In this document: piece by piece, positions 26,702 through 35,852 of the stretch
Numbering within the stretch: position 1 is the stretch's first letter
How the letters are laid out: each line of letters begins with the position of its first letter
Made by a program: the position numbers and the translations under genes
The notes under the pieces: model-generated
What the model saw: the letters and a program-made list of their open reading frames with translations, nothing else
The model's database searches: none
What the model was told of the DNA's origin: nothing
NCBI RefSeq assembly: GCF_042658685.1
Contig: NZ_JBHSQY010000031.1
DNA length: 64,000 nucleotides
DNA from: Macrococcoides bohemicum
Lineage (GTDB): Bacteria > Bacillota > Bacilli > Staphylococcales > Staphylococcaceae
Direction: 5' to 3' (one strand)

Positions 26702-26756
26702 AAATTTGGTTATAAATGTTTGTAAACGCGATTTATACTTGTACATTGCCAGTATT

Positions 26757-27272
26757 TTATTCGACGTAAGGTCTACCTACCCAATACGTGTCATAAATAC
26801 CTTCATATTTTGATTTAAAATCCTCAATAAACTTCGTATCATGACTGACAATATCGATTACATCATTACATATATAAATTATTTTATCCGATGAATAAAA
26901 TATTATAAATGACTCTCTTTCATTTCCACAAACAACATTCGTAATATATTTAATTAACGGTTTAAGATCGATATTTTTTACGATTACATTGATGTAGTCA
27001 ACATCTTCTTCACCTTTATGAAATACTTCTTTCCAGTTCGTAATCTTAAAATAACGTCCTAAATTCGTTTTTTCAGTTTGAATATAATGACCTTCAATGA
27101 CCCTCAATAAAAACTCCATATTAAAACTGTCATTAGCATAAGTTTCCGTAATAATTTGTTTAATTAAACTACCCTTCATCTTTTCATAACCAAATCTAAT
27201 TCTGTGTTCATCACTGACTTGAAAATAAGGAATTGGTTTGTCTATAGCGAATTGTATAGAGCCTTTCAGCAT
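26757..27272 (-). CDS. Hypothetical protein, 171 residues
   Basis: I do not recognise this family. The product is soluble with no signal, helix or metal motif; its second half is rich in Ile, Asp and aromatic residues (ESFIIFYSSDKIIYICNDVID). The ATG at 27281 sits inside the Shine-Dalgarno, so the ATG at 27272, 9 bases after GAGGG, is preferred. It follows the HD-hydrolase gene directly (stop at 27274) and is therefore probably coexpressed. Confidence 0.65.
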   Translation of the reverse strand: MLKGSIQFAIDKPIPYFQVSDEHRIRFGYEKMKGSLIKQIITETYANDSFNMEFLLRVIEGHYIQTEKTNLGRYFKITNWKEVFHKGEEDVDYINVIVKNIDLKPLIKYITNVVCGNERESFIIFYSSDKIIYICNDVIDIVSHDTKFIEDFKSKYEGIYDTYWVGRPYVE

Positions 27273-27273
27273 A

Positions 27274-27858
27274 TCACTCATCCCTCAACAATCCTTTCTT
27301 AACACATTTCTCAATAATTCCTTCAGCGAGTTCCCACATTGCTGGCGCATCATCTTTAATAAATATCTTTTTACTTGTCACTTGTGATTTAGTCAGGTTA
27401 TATGGATTGTAATCCTCTTCACTTACTTCATATAGATTAATCAAAGCGATTAATGCATCAATAACCCGAGCATATCTTGCTTCATGATTATCACCACGTT
27501 CAAAGTTAGTCCATAGATCTATTATGCCCTTCTGATCATCTTCATCCAACATTGAAACTACTTTCTTCAGAGATTCAAGTTCTCGATCAAACGAATCACT
27601 TTTCGCCTGATCATCAAATACCCATGTATCTCCTGCATAGATTTCACCTAAATCGTGAACCAATAACATCTTGATCACCTGATTGATATCTACTTGTTCA
27701 GGGTAGAACTGTTCAAACTGCATCGCAACAAGTGCTGCCTGCCATGAATGTTCAGCACTATTTTCATATCTTCCATCTAACGTATCACTTTTTCGTTGAA
27801 TCGTTTTTAGTTGTTCAATCTCACTTGCAAATGCATATACTTTATGGATATCATTCAT
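27274..27858 (-). CDS. HD-domain hydrolase (YfbR/HDDC2-like)
   Basis: A 194-residue HD-superfamily phosphohydrolase. The metal ligands are in ENSAEHSWQAALVAM, LLVHDLGEIYAGD (the HD pair) and the downstream ARVIDALIALIN with its Asp. Close relatives are 5'-deoxynucleotidases acting on dNMPs. AGGTG lies 7 bases before the ATG. It is the first gene of a two-gene operon with the hypothetical protein at 26757-27272. Confidence 0.82.
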   Translation of the reverse strand: MNDIHKVYAFASEIEQLKTIQRKSDTLDGRYENSAEHSWQAALVAMQFEQFYPEQVDINQVIKMLLVHDLGEIYAGDTWVFDDQAKSDSFDRELESLKKVVSMLDEDDQKGIIDLWTNFERGDNHEARYARVIDALIALINLYEVSEEDYNPYNLTKSQVTSKKIFIKDDAPAMWELAEGIIEKCVKKGLLRDE

Positions 27859-27988
27859 ATCTTTACACCTATTTTCTAAAATTTTGTTTTATCTATTTAT
27901 GAAAATTTCGCAAATACTATTGTTTATCATTAATTTCAATGTTATCCTAAAGTTCAATTAAATTCACTATTTATGGAGGTATAAACCA

Positions 27989-29383
27989 ATGGATAACGGG
28001 TTTATTTTTTTAAATGTCTTAATTCTTAGTATTCTCATAGGAATACTTGTATTCATGAACAAGAAACATGTTTCTTTCTCTAAACGTGTCTTCACAGGTA
28101 TGATTTTAGGGATTTTATTAGGCGTCGGACTTCAATTCGCTTACGGCACTGATTCTAAAGTAACTTTAGGTACGCTAGACTGGTATAGTATTGTCGGTAG
28201 TGGTTACGTTCAACTTTTAATGTTAATTGTTGTGCCACTTGTAATGGTATCTATCATCCGTTCTATTATTAATTTAAATACTACGGATCAAGTTGGTAAG
28301 ATGGCCAGCTGGGTAATCGGTATATTGATTACTACAACTTTAATTGCAGCAACTATCGGTATTGCTTCCGCATTATTGTTTGATTTAAGTGCTGAAGAGA
28401 TAAGTATTGGCCAAGATGAAAAAACACGTGGTACTGAAATTCAAGAGAAATTCGATATGATGGAACAAAAGACAATGCCACAACGTATCGTCAATTTTAT
28501 TCCAAGCAATATATTTATGGACATGACAGGCGCAAGGCCTACTTCAACAATCGCTGTCGTTATCTTCTCATTCTTAGTTGGAATTTCAGTACTTGGGGTT
28601 CGAAGAAAAGAGCCTGAACAAGCTGCAATGTTTACAAGCATGGTTGATGCTGTATTTGCTGTTGTAATGCGACTTGTAACAATCATCTTACGCTTAACAC
28701 CTTACGGGGTACTTGCTTTAATGGCAAATATGATTGCAAGTACGAACTTTGCAGGTATAGTAGAACTAGGTAAATTCGTATTAGCATCTTATGTTGCTTT
28801 AGGAACAATGTTCCTCATTCATTTACTTATCATTACATTAACTGGTTTAAATCCAATTCAATATTTAAAAAAGGTTTTCCCAACATTAGCATTTGCTTTC
28901 ACATCTCGTTCTAGTGCTGGAACAATTCCTTTAAATATCGCTGCACAAAAAAATGCTTTAGGTGTTGATGATGCAACAGCAAATATGTCAGCATCATTTG
29001 GTGCGACGATGGGTCAAAACGGTTGTGCCGGTATCTATCCTGCAATGCTTGCAGTGATGATTGCACCAACTGCAGGTATTAATCCACTTTCACCTGAATT
29101 TATCGTACAATTAGCGATTATCACAGCGATCAGTTCATTCGGTGTAGCCGGTGTTGGTGGTGGTGCAACATTTGCTGCTATCATCGTTCTATCATCAATG
29201 GGATTACCAATTGCACTTGCAGGTGTATTAATCACAGTTGAACCATTAATTGATATGGGACGTACCGCGCTTAATGTAAATGGTAGTATGCTTTCAGGAA
29301 CATTAACTTCTAAATTCTTAGGTAACTTCAATAAAAATATTTTTAATGATACACACGCTGTAGTTGAGAATACAGAAGTTTAA
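27989..29383 (+). CDS. tcyP: Sodium-coupled L-cystine symporter TcyP
   Basis: A 464-residue dicarboxylate/amino-acid:cation symporter. It has about eight membrane helices plus two re-entrant loops; the conserved SRSSAGTIPLN and NGCAGIYPAMLAV segments belong to the substrate and sodium sites. The N-terminal pattern and length fit TcyP cystine importers rather than glutamate carriers. ATGGAGGT precedes the ATG. It is monocistronic with its own terminator. In related bacteria tcyP is controlled by CymR; no certain operator was identified here. Confidence 0.88.
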   Translation: MDNGFIFLNVLILSILIGILVFMNKKHVSFSKRVFTGMILGILLGVGLQFAYGTDSKVTLGTLDWYSIVGSGYVQLLMLIVVPLVMVSIIRSIINLNTTDQVGKMASWVIGILITTTLIAATIGIASALLFDLSAEEISIGQDEKTRGTEIQEKFDMMEQKTMPQRIVNFIPSNIFMDMTGARPTSTIAVVIFSFLVGISVLGVRRKEPEQAAMFTSMVDAVFAVVMRLVTIILRLTPYGVLALMANMIASTNFAGIVELGKFVLASYVALGTMFLIHLLIITLTGLNPIQYLKKVFPTLAFAFTSRSSAGTIPLNIAAQKNALGVDDATANMSASFGATMGQNGCAGIYPAMLAVMIAPTAGINPLSPEFIVQLAIITAISSFGVAGVGGGATFAAIIVLSSMGLPIALAGVLITVEPLIDMGRTALNVNGSMLSGTLTSKFLGNFNKNIFNDTHAVVENTEV

Positions 29384-29391
29384 AAAAAATC

Positions 29392-29425
29392 GACAATCCG
29401 CAATAAAGTGGATTGTCTTTTTTTT
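29392..29425 (+). terminator. Terminator of tcyP
   Basis: GACAATCC (29392-29399) and GGATTGTC (29410-29417) pair perfectly over 8 bp and are followed by eight or more T. Confidence 0.92.
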
Positions 29426-29491
29426 CTTTGAATATAATATTTGAGTTTGTTATTATAAAAATACTAATATTTTACAGAAAGTTGGTTTAAT

Positions 29492-31111
29492 ATGCCTTGG
29501 TGGGGGACATATATACTTATTTCAATTGGTTTACTATTAATAGGTATTATTTTAGCAATTTGGGATAAAATCAAAAGAAAGAAACGCATTAAAACACTTT
29601 GGAATAAACAAAATACACTCAATCGACCTAAGGGAAACCATATAAAATATCGTCAATATTTTGATTATCTACAAATAAATAATAAACATTATATAGATGA
29701 CATCACCTGGAATGATCTTGATTTAGATCGCATCTTTACAAAATTAAATTACAATTTCACAACGGTTGGCGAGGAATATATGTATGCTTCACTCAGAAAC
29801 ATCCCAAATCATACTGTCAATGAATTACTTATTAAAAAAATAACAAATGACCAAAAATTTAGAGAAAGAGTATCTTTTATACTTGCTGATTTAGGACGCA
29901 GTACAAATAACAATGCGAGCCGCTTCGCTTTCAGGCACAAGTCTGACGAACAATATAATCCCTGGATAATCATTGTAAGTTTACTTCCTTTTTTAAGCTT
30001 GTTTTCTTTCTATTTTGGAATAAGTGTTGGTATTTTTACTGTAATGCTTGCAATTAGCATCGTTATGTCATTATCGATGAGATTTAAGTCTAAAAGTGAA
30101 TTGCTTTATGATGATATATTTTATGCTGTTAAGATAATAGATACTGCTTCAGATCTGCTCAACCTGAAAGAAAGTCACTTAGACACAAAGCCACCTAACA
30201 TACGTTCAATTAAGTTCTTGAGTTATTTAATGCTAAGTGACGATAATAACGAAACTAATTTTGCTTTACAAATTATTAATGCCTTGAAGATGTTATTCAT
30301 GACAGATTATCATATTTATCACTATGCACTGCGAATACTAAGAAAGAATCAAGCATCATATGCTGAATATTATCAAGTTGTCGGTCAATATGATTCAAGC
30401 TATAGTGTAGGCATGTATCGCCGTACCTTACCTTATTACAAATTACCTGAAATCGGTCCGTTACATACTGAAGAAATTTATCATCCCCTACTCACACATC
30501 CAGTTGCCAATGACTATACGCATAATAGAGGGATTTTATTGACTGGATCAAATGCATCTGGTAAGTCAACATTTATGAAGACGATTGCACTCAACATCGT
30601 TCTAGCTCAAGCCATCAACACAACAACTAGTGAAGTATTTCGTTATCAACCTGGTCATGTCTTAACATCTATGAACTTAGAAGACAGTTTATCAAAAGGT
30701 GATAGTTACTTCATTGCAGAGATAAAATCAATCAAACGGATTATACGAGCTATCGAGGATTTCCCGATGACTTATATCTTTATAGATGAAATTCTAAGAG
30801 GGACTAATACAAAAGAAAGAATTTCTTCTGCAACTGCCATCCTTAATCATATTAATAGTAATAAAAATACAACTTTATTTGCAGCTACACACGACATCGA
30901 ATTAACCGAATTATTGAAAGATACTTTCGATTTCTATTACTTCAGAGAACATTTAACTGAAAATAACGACATTGAATTTGATTACACAATCCGTAAAGGA
31001 GTTACTACGACTTCAAATGCTATTGAATTAATGCGAATATATGATTATCCTGAACATATCTATCAAGATGCTAAAAGCACACTTGCCACACTAAAAAAGT
31101 TAAATACATAA
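29492..31111 (+). CDS. Membrane-anchored MutS-like ATPase
   Basis: A 539-residue protein. One N-terminal helix (about 5-24) is followed by a basic segment and a further hydrophobic pair near residues 155-190, so it is membrane-bound. The C-terminal domain (about 330-539) is a MutS-type ABC ATPase: Walker A TGSNASGKST, signature region NLEDSLSKGDSYFIAEI, Walker B YIFIDEILRGTNTKER, and ATHDIELTEL. The mismatch-recognition domain is absent, so it is not MutS1 or MutS2. The role of such membrane MutS-like proteins is unknown. The Shine-Dalgarno is weak. It follows the tcyP terminator and is monocistronic. Confidence 0.82.
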   Translation: MPWWGTYILISIGLLLIGIILAIWDKIKRKKRIKTLWNKQNTLNRPKGNHIKYRQYFDYLQINNKHYIDDITWNDLDLDRIFTKLNYNFTTVGEEYMYASLRNIPNHTVNELLIKKITNDQKFRERVSFILADLGRSTNNNASRFAFRHKSDEQYNPWIIIVSLLPFLSLFSFYFGISVGIFTVMLAISIVMSLSMRFKSKSELLYDDIFYAVKIIDTASDLLNLKESHLDTKPPNIRSIKFLSYLMLSDDNNETNFALQIINALKMLFMTDYHIYHYALRILRKNQASYAEYYQVVGQYDSSYSVGMYRRTLPYYKLPEIGPLHTEEIYHPLLTHPVANDYTHNRGILLTGSNASGKSTFMKTIALNIVLAQAINTTTSEVFRYQPGHVLTSMNLEDSLSKGDSYFIAEIKSIKRIIRAIEDFPMTYIFIDEILRGTNTKERISSATAILNHINSNKNTTLFAATHDIELTELLKDTFDFYYFREHLTENNDIEFDYTIRKGVTTTSNAIELMRIYDYPEHIYQDAKSTLATLKKLNT

Positions 31112-31115
31112 ATTA

Positions 31116-31142
31116 AAACTCACGAATAAATTTCGTGAGTTT
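31116..31142. terminator. Hairpin between the convergent MutS-like and ABC genes
   Basis: The arms 31116-31126 and 31132-31142 pair perfectly over 11 bp (core ACTCACGAA) around a 5-base loop. The T tract is part of the stem, so termination strength is uncertain, but the location after the stop at 31111 fits. Confidence 0.65.
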
Positions 31143-31189
31143 GTTCATAATTATTTAGTGTAAGTTACTACTGATGATGAGATGCTTTA

Positions 31190-32194
31190 TTAACCGTTGC
31201 CATGTCTATCAAATAGATGAATACTTTCTAAAGTAGCTGTTAAATATACTTTATTTCCTATTAAAGGATTAGTATTTGTATAATATTTTATCTGCCTGTT
31301 TTGTGCATCCTCAGCTGTAACAACGATATCTTTCCCCAAAAGTTCAGCACGTTTAATAATCACTGGATAACCTTGCTCTGAGATGATGATGTGTTCCGGG
31401 CGAATACCGATTATTGTATCAATATCTATATTTAACGCTGGATTTAACTGCTTTGATTGCTGCTCATCTAATTTCAATAAATTCATAGGTGGACGTCCGA
31501 TAAAAGTTGCTACAAACATATTCTCTGGATGATGATACATGTCATATGGTGTATCATATTGCATCATTTTGCCTTCGTTCAGCATGACGATTTTATCACT
31601 TATACTTAAAGCTTCTTCCTGATCATGCGTAACGAATAGCGTCGTAATATTTAAGCGTTGTTGTATTGCTCTGATTTCCTCACGCATCGATACTCTTAAT
31701 CTTGCATCTAAATTTGATAAAGGTTCATCTAATAATAATATTTCTGGTTCTCTGACAATAGCTCGTGCTATTGCAACACGTTGCTGTTGTCCACCAGATA
31801 GTTCTTTTGGTAAACGGTTTAAATATGTATCAATTTCTACTAGCTTTGCAGCATATTCTACTTGTTCTTTTATCACACGTTTCGATAATCGCTTCATCTT
31901 CAGTGGAAAGGCGATATTATTGAAGACAGTCATATGTGGATAAAGTGCATAATCCTGAAATACCATACCAATATTGCGTGCATCAACCTTTAAATGCGTT
32001 ACATCTTTACCGTCTATGATAATCTCTCCTGCTGTAGGTTGTAGTAATCCTGCAAGCATAAATAAGGTAGTACTCTTGCCACATCCTGACGGCCCAAGTA
32101 TACTAACAAACTCCCCTGAGCTAATGGTAAGATTTAAATTATTGACAGCTATTGTATCTTTATATTGCATTGATATATTTTTAAATTCAATCAT
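31190..32194 (-). CDS. MalK/UgpC-type ABC transporter ATPase, no permease nearby
   Basis: A 334-residue ATPase of the CUT1 type. Walker A is GPSGCGKS, Q-loop VFQDYALYPHMTV, signature LSGGQQQRVAIARA, Walker B LLLDEPLSNLDA, His switch VTHDQEEA. A C-terminal TOBE-type regulatory domain (about 240-334, GIRPEHIIIS) is present. Such ATPases often serve several sugar importers. No permease or binding-protein gene is in the window. The ATG at 32194 has GAGGA 8 bases upstream; the longer frame starts within it. Confidence 0.85.
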   Translation of the reverse strand: MIEFKNISMQYKDTIAVNNLNLTISSGEFVSILGPSGCGKSTTLFMLAGLLQPTAGEIIIDGKDVTHLKVDARNIGMVFQDYALYPHMTVFNNIAFPLKMKRLSKRVIKEQVEYAAKLVEIDTYLNRLPKELSGGQQQRVAIARAIVREPEILLLDEPLSNLDARLRVSMREEIRAIQQRLNITTLFVTHDQEEALSISDKIVMLNEGKMMQYDTPYDMYHHPENMFVATFIGRPPMNLLKLDEQQSKQLNPALNIDIDTIIGIRPEHIIISEQGYPVIIKRAELLGKDIVVTAEDAQNRQIKYYTNTNPLIGNKVYLTATLESIHLFDRHGNG

Positions 32195-32344
32195 AGTAGA
32201 TATCCTCATTCTTTATACTTACATTTAGCATATCAAATTTTGATGAAAGATTGATAAAAGATATGTATAAAAATGATATTAAATAAAGTATATATCGAGT
32301 ATAAATCGGTAAAAATACTTAAAAATAAAATATTATTCTCCTAA

Positions 32345-32383
32345 ACAAAAAAGTATCACATTCCATAACGGAACATGATACTT
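32345..32383 (-). terminator. Terminator of the csoR-copA-copZ operon
   Basis: The arms 32351-32364 and 32370-32383 form a 14-bp stem. Two mismatches on the plus strand become G-U pairs on the minus strand, and TTTTTTGTTT follows there. Confidence 0.92.
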
Positions 32384-32392
32384 ATAAATATA

Positions 32393-32596
32393 TTATTTAA
32401 CTACATCGTATCCTTGATCTTCGATGGCTTCTTTCATTGCATCAACAGTTACTGATTCTTCGTGATCAACTGTTACATTTGCTGCTTCTAAATCAACCGC
32501 AGCTGATTTAACACCATTTAATTTATTTACTGCACCTTCTACCGCTTCTTTACAATGTCCACATGTCATACCTTCTACTTTAAGAATTGTTTCCAT
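32393..32596 (-). CDS. copZ: Copper chaperone CopZ
   Basis: A 67-residue heavy-metal-associated domain with VEGMTCGHCKEAVEGAV; the two Cys in CGHC bind Cu(I). It passes copper to the N-terminal metal-binding domains of CopA and to CsoR. It is the third gene of csoR-copA-copZ, 34 bases after copA, and is followed by the operon terminator. Confidence 0.95.
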   Translation of the reverse strand: METILKVEGMTCGHCKEAVEGAVNKLNGVKSAAVDLEAANVTVDHEESVTVDAMKEAIEDQGYDVVK

Positions 32597-32630
32597 AATA
32601 ATTCCCTCACTTTTTAGTATTTTATATGTT

Positions 32631-35009
32631 CTATTTTATTTTAACAGTTTTTAGTCTTAAGGCGTTACTCACAACACTTACTGATGATAAAGCCATAGCA
32701 GCACCAGCAATCCATGGTGCAAGTAATCCTAAGGCTGCAACTGGTATACCAAGAATATTATATCCAAATGCGAATCCTAAATTTTGTTTTATATTTTTAA
32801 TTGTTGCGTGACTAATTTTAATCGCTTCAGGTATTAGTGTAAGCTCTCCGCCTAGAATCGTAACATCAGCTGCTTCAATCGCGACTTCTGTACCTGTGCC
32901 AATTGCGATACCGATATCCGCTAATGCAAGCGCTGGCGCATCATTCACACCATCTCCTACCATAGCAACTTTTCTTCCTTCATCCTGCAGCGCTTTAATC
33001 TTGTTAGACTTTTGTTCTGGCAGCACTTCAGCAATGACTTCTGTAATACCAACAGATTTCGCGATGGCGTTAGCTGTAATCGCATTATCTCCAGTCAGCA
33101 TCACAACTTGTAAGCCCATTGCTTTCATTTCTTCAATAGCTTGTTTTGCAGTATCTTTCACTGTATCTAATACTGCTACAATACCACGTAACTCATTATC
33201 GATAGCAATTAGCATGGCCGTTTTACCCTCTGCTTCAAATTGCTCCATTCGATTGATACTTGAATCAATATCAATGTGATGATCTGTCATTAGCTTTCTG
33301 TTACCGATGAGTATGGTATGGTTATCGATAACTGTTTCAATACCATGGCCAGGTATTGCATTAAATTGACTAGTTTCTAATAATTCTATATTTTTTTCTT
33401 TTGCATATTTTACGATGGCGGTTGCTAATGGATGTTCAGAAGCTTGTTCACTACTTGCAAGATATTGTAGTGTTAATTCATCGCCTGTAAAATCAGTTAC
33501 TTCAGGTTCACCTTTTGTAATCGTACCTGTTTTATCCAATACAATCGTATCAATTTCATGTGTTCTTTCTAAGTGTTCTCCGCCTTTAAAGAGAATTCCT
33601 GCTTCAGCTGCACGTCCGGTACCAACCATAATAGATGTTGGTGTAGCTAGTCCTAAAGCACAAGGACAAGCAATAACCAGTACCGCAATGGCAGCCACTA
33701 ATGCTGGTTCAAACTGACCAGGCGTCACAAATATCATCCAGATAATAAATGTTATAATCGCAATCCCTATCACTACTGGTACAAAGTATCCTGCAATGAT
33801 ATCAGCAAGACGCTGGATAGGCGCTTTTGAACCTTGCGCCTGCTCAACGATCTTCACGATAGATTGCAATGCGGTATCACGACCTACTTTCGTTGCACGT
33901 ATCGTAATACTACCGTTATTATTCATCGTTGCTCCAAAGACGTTTGCTCCGATAGTTTTCTCAACAGGAATCGATTCCCCTGTAAGCATCGATTCATCTA
34001 TAGATGTATGACCTTTAATAATTTCTCCATCAACCGGTACTTTCTCACCCGGCTTGATGATCAATGTATCTCCAACGACAACGTCTTCAACCGGTATCAT
34101 TATTTCTTTATTGTCTCTTATCACTCTTGCTTCTTTTGCCTGTAAATTAAGTAATGAAGATAGTGCATGCGTTGTCTGTGACTTCGCTCTTGCCTCAAGA
34201 TATTTACCGAACAATATTAATGTAATTAATACCGCACTTGTTTCAAAATAAAGATGTGGCATGTAATCTGGATTATTAATTGTCTTCAATCCTTCATAAA
34301 CACTATAGAAAAATGCAGCACTTGTACCTAATGCAACAAGCACATCCATATTCGCTCCGCCACTTCGTAAATTTTTATAGGCTCCATCATAGAACTGCCA
34401 GCCAATAATGAATTGTACCGGGAAAGCAAACGCTAACTGGAACCACGGGTTCATAAATATATGCGGCAAATGGATACCAAACAGATGCGTTAACATTGTT
34501 AGTAATAACGGTAATGATAATAAAGCTGAAATAATGAGTTTAATCTTTTTCTTCCTCAATTCATCCGCTTTCGCTGAAGCCTTATTTTCATCCGAACTTT
34601 TAAGTTTTGCATCGTAACCTAGTTTACGAATACGTTCGATAATCATTTGTGCATCCATATTTCCTGGATAATAATCAATCGTTGCTTCTTCTGTCGTAAG
34701 ATTAACAGTAGCATTCTTAATTTCCGGCTGTTTATTCAGTACCTTTTCAATTCTTGATGAACACGCTGCACAAGTCATGCCCATAACATCCAGTTCAATA
34801 TGTTCAGGCTTAACTTTATAGCCTAACTTATCAATTCTTTCTGATATATCTTCTACACTCACTTTATCTGAATCATATTGAACGCTTGCTTTTTCAGTCG
34901 TTAAATTAACTTTTGCATCTACACCGTCCATTTTATTGAGTACTTTCTCTATTCTAGTAGAACACGCTGCACAAGTCATACCCTCTATGGGTAATGTAAC
35001 GTCTTTCAT
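32631..35009 (-). CDS. copA: Copper-exporting P-type ATPase CopA
   Basis: A 792-residue P1B-1 ATPase exporting Cu(I). Two N-terminal heavy-metal-binding domains carry GMTCAAC with Cys13/Cys16 and Cys80/Cys83. Eight membrane helices follow. The transport site CPC is at residues 448-450, the phosphorylated Asp492 in LDKTGT, and the hinge motif GDGVNDAPAL near the end. Length and all motifs are intact. The gene is 8 bases downstream of csoR, so it is controlled by the copper-sensing promoter at 35328-35385. Confidence 0.96.
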   Translation of the reverse strand: MKDVTLPIEGMTCAACSTRIEKVLNKMDGVDAKVNLTTEKASVQYDSDKVSVEDISERIDKLGYKVKPEHIELDVMGMTCAACSSRIEKVLNKQPEIKNATVNLTTEEATIDYYPGNMDAQMIIERIRKLGYDAKLKSSDENKASAKADELRKKKIKLIISALLSLPLLLTMLTHLFGIHLPHIFMNPWFQLAFAFPVQFIIGWQFYDGAYKNLRSGGANMDVLVALGTSAAFFYSVYEGLKTINNPDYMPHLYFETSAVLITLILFGKYLEARAKSQTTHALSSLLNLQAKEARVIRDNKEIMIPVEDVVVGDTLIIKPGEKVPVDGEIIKGHTSIDESMLTGESIPVEKTIGANVFGATMNNNGSITIRATKVGRDTALQSIVKIVEQAQGSKAPIQRLADIIAGYFVPVVIGIAIITFIIWMIFVTPGQFEPALVAAIAVLVIACPCALGLATPTSIMVGTGRAAEAGILFKGGEHLERTHEIDTIVLDKTGTITKGEPEVTDFTGDELTLQYLASSEQASEHPLATAIVKYAKEKNIELLETSQFNAIPGHGIETVIDNHTILIGNRKLMTDHHIDIDSSINRMEQFEAEGKTAMLIAIDNELRGIVAVLDTVKDTAKQAIEEMKAMGLQVVMLTGDNAITANAIAKSVGITEVIAEVLPEQKSNKIKALQDEGRKVAMVGDGVNDAPALALADIGIAIGTGTEVAIEAADVTILGGELTLIPEAIKISHATIKNIKQNLGFAFGYNILGIPVAALGLLAPWIAGAAMALSSVSVVSNALRLKTVKIK

Positions 35010-35017
35010 ATTGCCAC

Positions 35018-35311
35018 CTACTTTCCAAATTGGCGCAGTACTTTCATCAATTCATCAATTGATTCAGCACCTTCACCTTTTTTAATTGCATCACTAACAC
35101 AGTGATTCATATGACGTTCAGTTACGGAGAAACCAACTTGCTTCAACGCGCTTTCTATCGCGCTAATTTGAATCAATATATCAACACAATAACGATCTTC
35201 TTCAATCATTTTCTGAATACCACGAACTTGTCCCTCAATACGCTTTAACCGTTTTACCATCTTTTCTTTTTCTTCTTCAGTTCTTGGTGTTACTGTATGT
35301 TGATGTTCCAT
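35018..35311 (-). CDS. csoR: Copper-sensing repressor CsoR
   Basis: A 97-residue all-helical CsoR/RcnR-family repressor. The Cu(I) triad Cys42-His67-Cys71 is present (RYCVDIL, RHMNHCV), which separates it from persulfide-sensing CstR or nickel-sensing RcnR. It is the first gene of csoR-copA-copZ. Two operator-like palindromes of its class lie in the promoter just upstream, so it should autoregulate and be released by copper. Confidence 0.95.
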   Translation of the reverse strand: MEHQHTVTPRTEEEKEKMVKRLKRIEGQVRGIQKMIEEDRYCVDILIQISAIESALKQVGFSVTERHMNHCVSDAIKKGEGAESIDELMKVLRQFGK

Positions 35312-35327
35312 ACTATCATCCTCTCGT

Positions 35328-35385
35328 ATACCCCTATCAGGTATTAATTTAATTTTATTTTATACCTATAAGGGGTATGTGTCAA
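35328..35385 (-). promoter_or_regulatory. Copper-responsive promoter with two CsoR operators
   Basis: On the minus strand TTGACA (35385-35380), 17 bases, then TAAAAT (35362-35357). The spacer is ATACCTATAAGGGGTAT read on the plus strand (35362-35378), a classic CsoR pseudo-palindrome. A second copy, ATACCTGATAGGGGTAT on the minus strand, lies at 35344-35328, just after the expected start of transcription. The two copies differ at two positions and face opposite ways. Confidence 0.88.
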
Positions 35386-35404
35386 TATATAAGATTTGAA
35401 AAAT

Positions 35405-35442
35405 TATAAAAAAAATAAGCTAACGCTTTAAAAGTTAGCTTA
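35405..35442 (-). terminator. Terminator of the SulP-USP operon
   Basis: TAAGCTAAC (35416-35424) and GTTAGCTTA (35434-35442) pair perfectly over 9 bp. On the minus strand a tract of about ten T follows. Confidence 0.85.
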
Positions 35443-35448
35443 CTCAAT

Positions 35449-35850
35449 TTATTTCACAACCATCACCGGTATATGTACTTCTTTCACTACTTTATGACTG
35501 ACGCTTCCCATCACCATTTCCTGAAATGCGTTAAGACCACGCGTTCCTATCACAAGTAAATCATATTCATGCGTATTTCCTATTTGAATAATCTTATCTT
35601 TCGGTACCCCGTGTTCTATGCGAACTTCATATGTTATATCATTATTCTCATATTCTTCTATAATGGGTTGAATTAAAGATTTTCTTTGATCAACACTGCT
35701 TGTTTCACTATGCAGTACTGCATCTTTTGAATCTTCATGTGAAACGATACTTAATAATGTATATTTCATAGCATTTATCTTCAATACTTCTTTTGCTGCT
35801 CTGAAGCTATTATCAGAACCATCCACCGCTATAACTACTGACTGATACAT
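35449..35850 (-). CDS. Universal stress protein, UspA family
   Basis: A 133-residue single USP domain. It begins YQSVVIAVDGSDNSFRAAKEVL and ends with the ATP-binding loop GTRGLNAFQEMVMGSVSHKVVKEVHIPVMVVK (G2XG9XGS/T pattern). Such proteins form dimers and bind ATP. It starts 2 bases after the stop of the SulP transporter gene, so the two are cotranscribed and the USP domain may regulate the transporter. Confidence 0.9.
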   Translation of the reverse strand: MYQSVVIAVDGSDNSFRAAKEVLKINAMKYTLLSIVSHEDSKDAVLHSETSSVDQRKSLIQPIIEEYENNDITYEVRIEHGVPKDKIIQIGNTHEYDLLVIGTRGLNAFQEMVMGSVSHKVVKEVHIPVMVVK

Positions 35851-35852
35851 CT

